Shown: positions 10,986 to 23,366 of the stretch, piece after piece
Layout of the letters: each line of letters begins with the position of its first letter
Position numbering within the stretch: the first letter of the stretch is position 1
DNA from: Euborellia annulipes
Taxonomy: Eukaryota; Arthropoda; Insecta; Dermaptera; Anisolabididae
Assembly (NCBI GenBank): GCA_023213315.1
Contig: JAKCPI010025244.1
Span: forward strand, 1-64,000
DNA length: 64,000 nt
Direction: 5' to 3'
Notes under the pieces: generated by a model
What the model was told of the DNA's origin: nothing
Database searches by the model: none
The model's input: only the letters and a program-made list of their open reading frames with translations
Translations under genes and position numbers: made by a program

Positions 10986-12554
10986 TCTTAGCTCAGCTCC
11001 ATCTATGAATCGAGCAGAAATTAGGAAACAGAAATCCTGATTTCGTCATTCCTAATTTCAAATTAATAAAAAATTACACTTTGAAAAATTAGCTATATTT
11101 ACGTATGATACAATAAAAAAAAAATAATTGTTTAAAGAAAAAACAATCCAAGACCTTCAGAGTCAATGTTTGGTTTTGTTTTTGGTATATCAAGGCAGAA
11201 TAAAATTATCGCATATATATACATACTAAATATACGTGTAGGTAAATGATATTTTAACTTAATAAAAAAAAAGATGTTTAATGGTTGGTGTTTCTCATCC
11301 GCCCTTCAATTATGGCCTTGCACTTTACTTTTTTTTATATAGAGTTAAAAAAAAAAATAAACGTTTTACATTCACCAATAGTAAGATAATAATAATATTA
11401 TAAACCAAAATGAATACCCTAAATTGTTTATATAATAATAAGTGGAACAGAGAAATAACGAAATCATCATTATGTATATGAATGAATAGGCAATATTAAT
11501 TATTTGACCTTGAATTCGTTTGAAAATATTTAGTTCTCATTAATATCTGACAGAACAAAATATTCTATGATTCATTAACGCTTAAGGCAAAATGATTTTG
11601 GTCCTATATTTTAAACAAATTTAAAAAATTCCAAAATTACGAAATTTTCACTTTATTACATTAATTTTATTAAATAACGAAGTCTCTAATAAAACTTTAT
11701 CAAAAAATTCGGGTAAAAAATATTTGTAGTTATTCTTCGTTCACTACATATTTCTTTCTAGGAGTCGGGGAGTTAAAATAATTTCATCCAAAATTAATTC
11801 CTTTATTCATTTAAATGTATTTTTTAATTTGTTGAAAAAAAATTTTAATCTGGACCGCCTCGAGAAAAGTAAAAGATATTAATCTTCGTGCAGATTCTCT
11901 AATTTTTACTTGTTAGCTTGAAAGAATTTTAATGAGGTTTGTTGTTGCTAGTCAGTCTGTATGTCTGCTACAAATAAAATTTAAAAAAAAATAAAAAATC
12001 CCAGACGAATGAATTCTGGAAACAATTACCACCAGGGAATTTTCAATTAGCTTATATTTATTTATTCTAAGTAGAAGTAAATAACTAATCATTGTTATTT
12101 AATTTGGAAATATAATTCTTGATTTCTAAATTAATTGGTAGCCTATATAATTTAGAAGAAATTCATAGCTAAGAACGGGACGCGAATCCTTGGTACCGGG
12201 CCCGTAGCTAGGAGGGATATGGGGGTCCAAACCTCCCCCTTATTTCGTTAAATTATAAATAAAAAGAAATATATAAAGAGCAACATGCTGATATAAATTT
12301 TTTAGAAATTATAAAAAAAATTTTAATATTCTTTAAAATTTATTCATTTGGGACGGACGAATGGGGGGGGATTTCATCTCACAATCCAAATCCCCCTCAT
12401 CCTCGAGGAGCAACGGCACTATTTAGCATCAGAGGCGAAATCTATAGTTCTATTATTATAGGAATTTTTAATCTATAGTTCCCCTAAGCTACCAGGTACG
12501 AAATTTCTTTTTTAGTATAAATTTTGAACTTGATTTTTTTGACTCACTTTCGAT

Positions 12555-12808
12555 CAGGGGCGGATTAAAGGGGGGGGCGAGGGGGGCGATCGCCCCCCCG
12601 AGAAGAAATTCACAAAGTTAAAAAAACTAGTAATCTAAAGAAATTATGATTTCCGCTCTTTAGTTTCAATTGAATTTGTTACCAATCAATTTAAATAAAT
12701 AGGAAAGGGGTCTAAATAGCCATAGATGCCGTCAAAGTCCTTAAATAAAAAAAAATTAAAAAAAAAAAATCCGCCCCCCCCCGACAAAATGGCATTAATC
12801 CGCCACTG
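12555..12808. mobile_element. hAT MITE carrying a SINE tail
   Basis: CAGGGGCGGATTAA...TTAATCCGCCACTG is flanked by CTTTCGAT (12547-12554, 12809-12816). Bases 12660-12760 are the 3' half of SINE alpha. Confidence 0.85.
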
Positions 12809-14099
12809 CTTTCGATGTATATTTTCTAGCAATGATGAACTTAAAAGTTGAAAGATTAAATTTAATTTAAGCAAACGCTTTCGTACAAATTAAAATACCC
12901 TTAAAGCAAATTCTTAATTCATTCTAATTATCTACCTATAATTAGAAATATAAAATATAATTTTAAAATATTTAAAGATATTAATATGTAGTTTCTTTAT
13001 CGAGTTACAAAAATTAATCAAATATAGCTAAAATATTATAATTTGATGAAGAATCTCAAAAAATGCAAATGATAGAAAAATTGGCTAGCAATTAATTTTG
13101 AAAATTAAAAAATTTAAATTTATGATGCCGAAAAAAAAGTGGATAGAAAAAAATAGAAGATTGAAAATTTCATTTTACAAATAAATTACTTTATAAATTA
13201 ATCTCTTTTAATCGAAGACAGACGAACGTATAAATTTGATTCTGTATTGGTAGTGAATGATTAGATTATTACTTGGTAAATAGTTATCGTTTTGGAGGCT
13301 GCCGAAGAATTCCAGGTTGAGTAATAACAGGTTTCAAGTGTGAGGGAGTGCCATCCCCACTCTTCCAGGTGCCGAAACCTCCCACATCGTCCATCTCAGT
13401 ACCTTATCCCCCCTCTACTTGGCCCCCAATTATCTCCCCAACGACAGATAGCCTTGATTTATTTATTATATTTTCATTCCTGCCAAATTTCATCGAATAT
13501 CCTATTTTACGATAAGATCATACATATATTCAATCTTCAAATCAATTCTGTCTTCATAAATTAATTCTTTATTGAAAATACAATTCGAAATATAAATTAT
13601 TCATTACATTCGGAAGCCGATTTTATTATATAGGTTTTAAAATGTTAGAAAAAAAGCATAATTTGCCTTAGGTTTTTGGGAAAACTAGAGTGGCTTAAGA
13701 TTGCTCAAATATAAATTTGTACCGCTTTAGTTTAAATTACAAATATAACAGGTATATATAGTATAATTTAAAAAAAAAAAAAAAAAAATAGATACGAGAG
13801 TTTATAATAAAATGTAAATTAATTTGAAGACCTTTTAAAATCAAATATTGTAAAATTTAATTGATTTTATAAAATAAAAATAATTTTCATTGTTTAATAC
13901 ATTTTACTGTCTTCATTATAAAAAGAGGTCTTGTAACAATACATAACACTTTTAAATTTTAGAGAATTATTACTTCTAAAAAAATTTAATTGAATTGGGA
14001 GCATTGCTCGAGGCTAACGAAATAATAAAATATTAAAATATTCAAATTAAAATATACACCTCAAGATAATAAAGAAAGATAATTAATTAAATCATTTGC

Positions 14100-14275
14100 C
14101 AAAACTTTTTCATTTTTTAAATTTGAGGTCTTTTTTTGTCATCTGAGGCCATTTAGACCCCATGCCTATTTATTTCATTTGAAATAAATTTCTCCTCCAG
14201 GACGAGATGCAAACTCTTGACTTTTGGCACCAGAAGCTAAGCTCTGCTTCTGACCCATAGGTCAAGGATTGGCAA
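14100..14275 (-). mobile_element. Diverged SINE alpha
   Basis: The minus-strand body (GGTCTAAATGGCCTCAGATG-like, then ATTTATTTC) and a degraded tRNA-like head are recognisable. Confidence 0.5.
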
Positions 14276-14635
14276 AATTTTAAATTAATAGTTAATGTTT
14301 GTGAACATTGTTTCTAAACTAGGCCTATATAATATGATATTTGATCTAATCAAATAATTCAGTAGCTAGTTATAAGCCTATAGATATGTGTTATACTTAC
14401 AAGAATAAATTTGTTCAAGATTGATTACCGAGAGTATCAAATTTGCCAACCGGGATTGAAATTTATTATGAGATTGAAAATCTATTACTAGGTAACGTCT
14501 AATAATAATACTAGGATAAATGTTTTTAAATTTAAAATTATTTTGATTATATTTTATAATTATTTTTTTTGGACATCTAAGGCCATTTAAACCTTATACT
14601 TATTGAAGATAAATTTTTCTTTGGCTGGAGACTGT

Positions 14636-15141
14636 GTATAGTATTGGTGATGGGTAGGCAGCCAGGATTAGAAATAAAACACGAAATTTTATCTCATTCT
14701 ACTCGTCGACGTTTCGGGTGCTAATCGCCCCCTTCCTCAGGACTGAGCAGGTGTCAATTATAACAAGACGATGTCATTTGTTGTGATTTAAACATTTTTA
14801 TTACAATGTGTAATTTTAAGTAGCAAGTATGCTTTCATTCAATACAAGGTGTTGTTGAAGCAAATATCTCGATTAGAGATATATATAGAGATATATCTCG
14901 ATTAGAGATATATCGAGATATTTGCTTCAACAACACCTTGTATTGAATGAAAGCATACTTGCTACTTAAAATTACACATTGTAATAAAAATGTTTAAATC
15001 ACAACAAATGACATCGTCTTGTTATAATTGACACCTGCTCAGTCCCGAGGAAGGGGGCGATTAGCACCCGAAACGTCGACGAGTAGAATGAGATAAAATT
15101 TATTTCTAATCCTGGCTGCCTACCCATCACCAATACTTATA
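14636..15141. repeat. Near-perfect 500-bp palindrome
   Basis: Arms of about 250 bp centred near 14888, starting GTATTGGTGATGGGTAGGCA and ending in its complement, with very few mismatches. Both arms hold GTCGACGTTTCGGGTGC. The centre is a run of GAGATATATCTC-type repeats. Confidence 0.85.
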
Positions 15142-15219
15142 CTTATTTATTTCAATTGATTGGTAGCCATTTTATTTAAAATCAATTTTTTCCCCTGGGA
15201 TGAAATGCAGACTCTCGAT

Positions 15220-15411
15220 CTCTTCTTCTTTCTTAGCCTTATTCTCGCAGTGCAAGGTCGGCGGAATGGGTTTTTTGCGACCGGAAGAAATAGAACTGAC
15301 CGGCCCGCTGCACGGTCTGAAGCTTGTTAAAAATAAAGAACAGAAGGCTTCCAGTCCCAGCTCGGGTAGCTCGTGGTCGCCATCCACAAGATGTAGATTC
15401 CTGATCAACGG
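15220..15411 (-). mobile_element. Second-family SINE, truncated, with 9-bp duplication
   Basis: Flanked by ACTCTCGAT (15211-15219, 15412-15420). Its minus strand shares GGCGACCACGAGC, AGCTGGGACTG and GGTCGCAAAAA with 58430-58640. It sits inside a minus SINE alpha remnant. Frames across it are therefore not genes. Confidence 0.65.
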
Positions 15412-15989
15412 ACTCTCGATTTCTATCTTGAATTATTAAAAAATTTTTTGTAGGCCTATATATTCGTATATTTTTTTGTTTTTTAGTTCGTTTAACGTCT
15501 TAAAATTTTATATTATACCCTAGTACCAGTATATAACAAAACTAAACTCTTCACTAAGAAATAATTTCATTGATTTTTAGAATAAATACCACTTTCTATT
15601 TGCTCAAGCTCTATTTGTTCACAAAGATATTTTATGAAACTACGGGGAATTTTATTTGTTAACACCTCAATATTCTTGAAGATTAAAGATTTTGTCTTCC
15701 GAAACGTCGACTTTTTAATGATTTCACACAGGTCCATTAAGCACACGTACACCAGATTAAATTACTAATTACAATTTAATCATTGTAAAAGTGATTATCT
15801 CGATCATTGTTAGGAAAATAATTTGCCCGGGGACACAAAGAAAAAAGAAAAATAAAAAAATTGGAGGACTTGATTCAAAGATTAGGCCCATATATTCATT
15901 ATTCATTCTCCAGAGAAATTTTTGATTTACTCTAGCAACAAACTTTTGATATATTTCTTTCTCTTATGAGTAGTGCTTTTGAAATGTTT

Positions 15990-16135
15990 ATAAGTCTTTT
16001 TCTGAGGCCAGTTAGACCCCGACTTTATTTATTCAAATTAATTGGTACCCAATAGACTATATTTTGAATTTTTATAGCTCCGGATTGTAAGCAAAGCAAA
16101 CTATATCGGTACTAAGCCCCAGGGCTTGGAAATAT
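15990..16135 (-). mobile_element. Diverged SINE alpha remnant
   Basis: Contains GAGGCCAGTTAGACCCC, TTTATTCAAATTAATTGGTA and a degenerate head (CCCAGGGCTTGG). Confidence 0.4.
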
Positions 16136-16710
16136 CGTGTATTAAATTTTTTATTTTCTAAATTTTATGTTAATTAAATTATTTATATTTTATTTTACTG
16201 TATTATTTATTAATTAAAATTAAATTTTAATTTTAAACAATTACAAAGTCAAATATTCAAAATAAAAAAAATCCTGGATTAACAGAGAAGCCTACAACTA
16301 AAGCCCTTAAGTCTGGCATTGAAGTCTGCAATTAGTTCCAATCAGCTTTAGGCTTTGTTTCCTTCTGTCTGTCCATCCTATAAAATATTTGATGCATCAC
16401 GCAACCCGACCCAGACCTCTAAAAAGGAATCGTTGAATAGGTCGCTATTACTGCGCTAGTTTCTGTTATTAGTCAGCAGAATAACTGGATAATAATTTAA
16501 ACGCCTTCCAATTCCTTCTCGCTACTATGGCTAAATATATACCTACCTATAAAATTCTAAAAGATTTACGAAGCTACCATGTGATTCGCTTTCGATTTTA
16601 ACACATCGTTAGATATATAGCTTACTTCAAGGACGATAACAATATAAAAAAGAAAAACGTTTCAATATTACTTAATCTAGATATTATATCGTATTGTAGC
16701 TATTCATACT

Positions 16711-16836
16711 AGCGGTCCCAGGGGGGGGGGGGCAGAGGGGCCCGGGCCCCCATTGGACAGACAAAAATTCAAAAAGTTTTATTTAATATTTTAAAGCTAA
16801 ACAAAAAATTATAAATTTGCCAGAATGTTTTTTATT
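16711..16836 (-). mobile_element. Right-end fragment of the 285-3092 hAT family
   Basis: ACTAGCGGTCCCAGGGG and the following 110 bases are the reverse complement of 2966-3092. It is truncated at 16836, where repeat C starts. Confidence 0.75.
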
Positions 16837-16842
16837 ATTCAT

Positions 16843-16962
16843 TTTGAAGGGGTTGGGGAGAGTTCCTGTATTACACACAACCCCGGGAGCCGGCAGGCTC
16901 TCTGCGGATTCGCATATGGCTTGCCTACCTTCTAGGAACAATACCCTTTTCGTTCCAAGAAT
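16843..16962 (+). repeat. Repeat C, copy 1
   Basis: About 115 bp nearly identical to 26981-27098 (GGGGTTGGGGAGAGTTCCTG, GGCTTGCCTACCTTCTAGGA). GC-rich, possibly a SINE piece. Confidence 0.6.
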
Positions 16963-16976
16963 ATTGGTTGACTTTT

Positions 16977-18069
16977 ACTTTCTCTTATGTATATATGGAC
17001 CCTGTTATGCAATGGTGTGTCAAAGACCAAAAAATTCAAAATTGAGTTAAGCACGGAATATTGTTTCAAATGCTTTAATTAATAGTATTTTTTATGAAAT
17101 ATGTCCTAAAAAAATTTATATTTAATGTTACTTGCACAATTGACAAGAAAAATTATATATAATCCAATGTAAACAAAAAACTTTATTGTTGATTTTCTCA
17201 AAACTCGATGTTTGGTCTTTGACACACCATTGCATAACAGGGTCCATATGTAATATATATAGACCTATATATTGAGAAAAAGTATTGGATTAATGTCAAA
17301 AATTCGATGTCGAGATTTTAATGGATATACAAGTTTTGAGGTCCCCTGAATCCAAAAAAGTGGTTTTCTCGACATGGTCTGTCTGTGGGTGTGTCTGTTC
17401 AATTTTAAATATGAAGGAATTGATCTACGAGGTTGAAATTTTATATTTAAGTTTTGTACCCTCCTGGACCGTGAAAATAAACTTTTAAACAAAATCGGTC
17501 AAAGAGTACTAGTACTTTACTGATGTACTTTTTCAGTTTTTTTTTCCGATTTTCTCAAAATTCGCTCCAACGATTTTGATTAAAATTCAAAAATCAATTA
17601 TTTTATTAATTTTCAATATTGATAGCCTTAAAGCCACGTGATTGGAATCCAGGCAGACAGAAGAATATTTATTTAAATTAATAGATTCGGTTCCCTCTTC
17701 CTACAATTAGAACAAACATTCAAAATGGTGACTCGGGCTAGGAGGTAGGATCTTCAGGAGTTACGAAAAAACTGTGTTAATACTTTTTTTACCCTCTTGA
17801 AACTCACATAAATACAATCTTGGTTCAAAATGTTTCACTTGACACCTACACCGCAATCTTTAAATTTATTTACGTTATACCTTTTCGGTCATTGAAATTA
17901 TTTCATTATACACCATATACTTAAAGCTAAAGCTATCAGGTTGGGACTTAATTGTGGCGCTCACGTACTTCATAGGAAAGATAGGAGAAATGGTTTCCAC
18001 GTTAACAAAATATAAATATTTTACTGAAGGTAAGAGAAAGTTGTGTGCTGTGCGACCAATCACACCAGA
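16977..18069 (+). mobile_element. Family A with two insertions
   Basis: The 5' hairpin is broken by a small MITE (16997-17245). The copy resumes to about 17630, then a 310-bp foreign segment (about 17640-17965, containing repeat F) precedes the 3' hairpin ending CACACCAGA at 18069. Confidence 0.7.
16997..17245. mobile_element. Palindromic MITE, 249 bp
   Basis: GGACCCTGTTATGCAATGGT and its complement are terminal, with about 50-bp arms and ATAT on both flanks. Confidence 0.75.
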
Positions 18070-18279
18070 TTTTTTCAAATTGGACTTGATGGGTTTCCAA
18101 AAAATAATGGCCTCATATATTGAAAACGAACTTAAAAAAAAAAAAAAAAAAAAATTGTTGATAAGAAATTTTTATACTTCTAGACAAGCCCTCGGGCTAG
18201 CGTGCTGGCCTTCTATATCAAGGGTCGCCGGTTCGGATTAGGCGTGGTCGATATTTCCTTGAACGGTAGGACTAAGATA

Positions 18280-18838
18280 TCAGCTCTTTAACAGTTTTTC
18301 TGTTCGTTCCGATTTACGTAATAACATTGCTCGCTTTCCTTTCTCTGTTGGTTTGAAAAAGTGTTTGTTAAGGGCGTTCTTGGTTATCCTTATAATTGGT
18401 GTTATCTGTTTAATGGACGATTCAATATCATTTTTTCCATGGCGTAGTTTTATGTATCTTCTACAATATCTTCAAGCATTTCATCTTGTCAGTTTTCATT
18501 GCCGACGCTGGCTTTTCTTGTTTTCATGGCGCTGGACCTGGGTGGTGTCTCGACAAACTGGTGCGACGTTGCTATGCGGAGCAATATCTGCTGTATTTTT
18601 TTGTGTAAAATCGTGGATATCAGTTTGCATATTACCCCACAAGTTTATCAGAGGCTGAACAGATGTTATTCGGACGTCATCTCCCGCAATAATATTCCTT
18701 CTCTACAAGCTGGAAGTCGGTAAAAGAATTTAACTACTTTACCGGTTTTTATTGGCGTACTTTATATTGGCGGCATCTCGACGGAGAAGCCTTTAACGGG
18801 ACGGCGGGTCTTCTGGTTTACCAGAGACTCCAAATTTT
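18280..18838 (-). pseudogene. Decayed protein-coding remnant, unknown family
   Basis: Read on the minus strand, about 50 codons (NLESLVNQKTRRPVKGFSVE..., one internal TAA) lead by a frameshift near 18690 into about 130 codons of one frame (NLWGNMQTDIHDFTQKN..., later KNDIESSIKQITPIIRITKN). Three in-frame TGA codons lie within about 10 codons near 18480; each could derive from CGA by CpG decay. GC content and amino-acid composition stand out from the flanks. A relic of a transposon or viral gene is possible; no family is recognised. Confidence 0.4.
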
Positions 18839-18849
18839 CTCTATTATTT

Positions 18850-19304
18850 AACGCCTTATATAAACTATCTATTATTTCGGTTAAAATTGTTTGTTTACAT
18901 TTTCATATATTAACAACTTTTTCATAAATGATCAATCTTTAAGTTATCGACTTTGCATCAATCATTCAAATTTTGTGTTGGCATAAAGGGCTCTCAACAT
19001 CAACTTCCACAAGATCCATTAAAATGATTAATTATCCATACCAAGTGTTATTAATAATGATAATTATATATATTGAATTTCACATAGACGATTAACTTAC
19101 ATTGAATTAACTTATGGCTTAAATTATGACGTAAAATTTATCTTAACATTTAATAGCCAATAGTAGATTTATTTTATGCATGGGAAAAATTAAGAAATAA
19201 AGCCTTACGTGTCCGATCTCAAAATTAGTCTAAAACAAAAAAAAATCTCATAAATTTTAGAAATTAAAAATTTTGAGTAACATCAAAATTAATTCTCTTT
19301 AGCA
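18850..19304. other. AT-rich spacer, nothing recognised
   Basis: No coding, RNA or repeat boundary supported. Confidence 0.45.
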
Positions 19305-19312
19305 AATGTATT

Positions 19313-21417
19313 CAGGGCCGCAGACAGACTTGACGGGCCCCGGGGCTACTTACTAATACGGCCCCCCCCCCCAAAAAAAAAAAAAAGTTTTTTTTTAGTA
19401 TATAAAAAGCTATTGTGGCCTTCATGCCAAAAATTTTTTCACAGTTTTTGACACAACTTTTGAAATAGTTATACATAGCTTAAAATATTTATTTAAGGTT
19501 GTTCGGACATTAAAGCACTTTGGTAGATTAAAAGCTAATTTTTTAATATGTTATTAATCACTATCAAATACGTATAAAATAAAATTTTGAAGCAGATCTG
19601 ACACAGGGTTATCGTGTAATTAATTTTTAAAAAATTGAAATTTAACATGTAGCCTATGGGGAATAACGACGAAATTCACACATATCGAATTATATAGGCA
19701 TCTGTGCAAATGATACAAAAACAAAAAAACTTACATTTTATTAATTCACTTCCGAGGAATACGTTAAAAATAAAACCAAAAGTTTCTGCCGACCGCTTTT
19801 AAAGATATTTTAACAAGAAAGTCAAAAAAATTCTCCAAAATGACAGTCGCTAATATTTAAAAATAATGAATTCTCGAGAGTCAGACCAGCCTGGCAACGT
19901 CGCATAGCATAAGTGTCTTATTTCTATGTCAGATACATTTTTTTTTTCAATTTTACAATATTTTTTCTCGCAAATCGTCCATTGTGTTTAAACTGATTTG
20001 CATTAAACATTGTAATATATTAAATAAAATAAAATTTAAGGCGTTTAAGATTTAAAATAGATAGTTGATGAATGCAATGTTGCCAGTTCTATATTACGTG
20101 AAATACTGCTCGAGTCAAAAGTCATTCATTTATTATTTTTGGTAATTAAATTATTAACTTAATCCAATTATAAACTATGATAGGTCACGACTAAATTATA
20201 ATAAGGAATTTTGGCATTCAAATTTTTAATTTTATTTAAAAAAAAATTTAGATTCTATTATGACTTACGATGTACTATCCGAACAACCTTAAATAAAGTT
20301 ATTTAAAAATTTTTCAAAATTTCCTAAACAAAGAGTTACAAAGTTTTAATTTATAGAGGCCAGATCTGGACAGAGGATTTCCGGGGGAATCTGTGGGTAT
20401 GGAAAATTTTTTGAAAATTAGCCACTGAAATCTGCCTTTTTAGCTATCCTGAGTCGTGAAAAAGATCAAACTTGATTTTAGCTTAAAGGGCCCGGGCCCC
20501 CTGAGGAAAAAAAATGTTAAAAAATGATTTTTTTAATTGAAATTTTAAGATTTTAGCTTAAAGGGCCCGGGCCCCCTGAGGAAAAAAGATTTCAAGAAAA
20601 TGATTTTTTTTAATTGAAATTTTAAGATTTTAGCTTAAAGGCCCCGGGCCCCCCTGAGGAAGAAGATTTCAAGAAAATGATTTTTTTAATTGAAATTTTA
20701 AGATTTTAGCTTAAAGGCCCCGGGCCCCCTGAGGAAAAAGGATTTCAAGAAAATGATTTTTTTAATTGAAATTTTAAGATTTTAGCTTAAAGGGCCCGGG
20801 CCCCCTGAGGAAGAAGATTTCAAGAAAATGATTTTTTTAATTGAAATTTTAAGATTTTAGCTTAAAGGGCCCGGGCCCCCTGAGGAAAAAGATTTCAAGA
20901 AAATGATTTTTTTAATTGAAATTTTAAGATTTTAGCTTAAAGGCCCCGGGCCCCCTGAGGAAAAAGATTTCAAGAAAATGATTTTTTTAATTGAAATTTT
21001 AAGATTTTAGCTTAAAGGGCCCGGGCCCCCTGAGGAAAAAGATTTCAAGAAAATGATTTTTTTAATTGAAATTTTAAGATTTGAGCTTAAAGGGCCCGGG
21101 CCCCCTGAGGAAAAAGATTTCAAGAAAATGATTTTTTTTAATTGAAATTTTAAGATTTTAGCTTAAAGGCCCCGGGCCCCCTGAGGAAAAAGATTTCAAG
21201 AAAATGATTTTTTTAATTGAAATTTTAAGATTTTAGCTTAAAGGGCCCGGACCCTTGAGGAAATAAATTTCAAGAAAATGATTTTTTTTAATTGAAATTT
21301 TAACCATGAAAAATATTTTTTTTTAGAATTTTAAGGTGGGAGCGCAATGGGCCCGGGCCCCTCGGAGGGCCCGATCCCCGGGGATATAGCCCCCCTGCCC
21401 CCCTGTCTGCGGCCCTG
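19313..21417. mobile_element. hAT element containing a minisatellite
   Basis: Terminal repeats CAGGGCCGCAGACAG are flanked by AATGTATT (19305-19312, 21418-21425), both perfect. Bases 20341-20450 match the interior of the 285-3092 element (2876-2985). No transposase frame. Confidence 0.88.
20477..21302. repeat. 75-77-bp minisatellite, about 11 copies
   Basis: Each unit has GCTTAAAGGGCCCGGGCCCC or the GGCCCCGGGCCCC variant, then GATTTCAAGAAAATGATT. Spacing is 75, 76 or 77 bp, differing mainly in A- and T-run length. Confidence 0.9.
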
Positions 21418-21912
21418 AATGTATTATATTTTTACTTTCTCTTACCTATATTAATATACATATATATAGAGAGAGAAAGTATTGGATTCATTTCAAAAAT
21501 TCGATGTCAAGATTTTGATGGATATACACGTTTTGAGGTCCCATGAATCCAAAAAAGTGGTTTTCGCGACATAGTCTGTCTGTGGGTGGGTGTGTGTTCA
21601 ATTTTAAGCATGAAGGAATTGAGGTTGAAATTTTATATTTAAATTCAATATCCCCCGAGGCGTGAAAATAAGCTTTTGATCAAAATCGGTCAAAGAGTAC
21701 TAGTACTTTACTGATGTACTTTTTCAGTTTTTTTTAAATATTTTCACGAAATTCGCTGAAAAATTGATTAAAATTCAAAAATCAATTATATTTTGATGCT
21801 CTTTAAAACGTATATTCTCATTTTGTTCTCAAAATTGTTTGAAGTACACTTTCCTCTTATACTTCATAGGAAAGGTGGAAGAATTGGTTGCCATTGTAAG
21901 AAAATATAAATA

Positions 21913-23054
21913 AGTAAACGAAACGAAGTATGCTGGGTCAACAGTATTAAGGTTATGGAGAAAGAAAAAGAACTGAAGATGGTTTGCGTAAGGCCCAATG
22001 CACACGGTGCAACTGAAAAGAAACTCATTGCAAACATATATCGTCAACTAGTCGCGTTTCAAACAGATATTGCATGGAGGTCCGCACACGAACGCAACTC
22101 AAGTTGCACCCAAAATGGCCGACGTTTTCAATCAGCTGTTTGTTCGGTTACTTAATAAAGATATTTTTGGCAATTTAAGGGTTTATTTAAGTAATAATAA
22201 TATAAAATATTATTAATATTGAAATAACTAATATTTTTTATTAAAAATTGAAGGAAATATATGTAGTCAAGACAAATGAATTTCAAATATTTTTTTAATT
22301 AATAAAATATAGTTTTTAAAATATTTAATTAAGAAATATTTTTTACTTAATATTTAGTAAAAATATTTATTAAAATAACTATAATTAGATTTCTTAAGTT
22401 TATTTTGAAATAAATTTACGGGGAAGAATAAAATATCATTCAAATGAAAAACAATGTTAAAAGAGTCATTTCAAAGGCCCAAAGGCTGGTATTAAACTAA
22501 ATTTATTTTTCAAATTCCAGAGAAAATTATAGAAATATTATATATTTGTTAAAATGTAATTAATTTAGTTTATGGTTAGATTTTTTGGAAATTATTTAAT
22601 AAAAAAAAAAGATGAAAAATAACAGAATAGGCTATTAAATAAATAAATTTTTAAATAAGCAATTATATTTATAGGCTATATATAATATTTAAGATATTAG
22701 GCCTATATACATCACGTATGTAATATTAAATTCAAATCCCCTTTCGGGGTTTTGAATTTAATAAATAATTATATAAATACATTTTGTATTTTACCGCCAG
22801 TTCGATTTGAGTTTGCAACATAAGTTGCTTTCAAGTCGACACGGTCAGTTGCATTGGTGTTGCGTCGCCAACGCGTTGCAAACTTTTGTCATAGAGTTGC
22901 ACCGTGTGCAGTGTCCCATTCAAATACACACAATCAAACTGAAAACAAACTAGTTGACGATATATGTTGCAAACGAGTTTCTTTTGAGTTGCACCGTGTG
23001 CATTGGGCCTAAGGCTTACCGAAATATCTGCGAATAAATTGTTTTAACGTGGAA
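21913..23054 (+). other. 121-bp insert with open frame, split by Harbinger
   Basis: After removing 21992-23012 the insert is 121 bp with a 14-bp target duplication. It holds a 37-codon open frame (NEVCWVNSIKVMEKEKELK...) that stays in frame across the Harbinger site. Origin unknown. Confidence 0.4.
21992..23009. mobile_element. PIF/Harbinger-like element, 1.0 kb
   Basis: About 60-bp imperfect terminal repeats start GGCCCAATGCACACGGTGCA, with TAA duplication (21989-21991, 23010-23012). Multiple GTTGCAC/GTTGCAA motifs occur near both ends. The interior is AT-rich without a transposase. Confidence 0.85.
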
Positions 23055-23366
23055 AGAAAATATAAATATTCTCCTTGGTTATAAATTTTATATCTTGAAT
23101 TCTAATAATATATCGGCGAAAACTAAATATATGTCGACACAAAAATCTGGTGTGACAAGCACAGTACACAACTTTCTTTTACCAAAGTTAAGAGAAAGTT
23201 GTGTTCTGTGCGACCATCACACCAGATTTGTATAGAATAGACCTGTTCAAAACACAGTCACTTGAATATTTTTATACTGCCCATAGAGATCTCATTTGAA
23301 AAATAAAAATTTAATGTGATCTTTCAATAAAAATATATTCAAAAATATCGCGACTTTACTTTTTTC

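Larger units (their letters stand above)
9898..14099. other. AT-rich intergenic DNA
   Basis: Apart from the family A piece and hAT MITE listed, I see only a transposon-like block (12196-12425, CCCGTAGCTAGGAGGG and C/G runs) and a GC-richer unexplained stretch at 13330-13455. Confidence 0.45.
21434..23226 (+). mobile_element. Family A split by nested insertions
   Basis: 5' part 21434-21912, 3' part 23055-23226 with the terminal hairpin. The interruption carries a 14-bp direct repeat AGAAAATATAAATA (21899-21912, 23055-23068). Confidence 0.8.

Noticed and set aside
13330..13455. GC-richer stretch as an exon
   Set aside because: No splice sites or consistent frame with protein-like composition.
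15172..15439. Open frames on both strands with GC-rich sequence
   Set aside because: The block is a truncated SINE with a 9-bp duplication and matches 58430-58640.
18353..18658. 101-codon plus-strand frame with hydrophobic start
   Set aside because: It lies antisense to the decayed minus-strand remnant and is rich in Phe/Cys/Trp with no coherent pattern.
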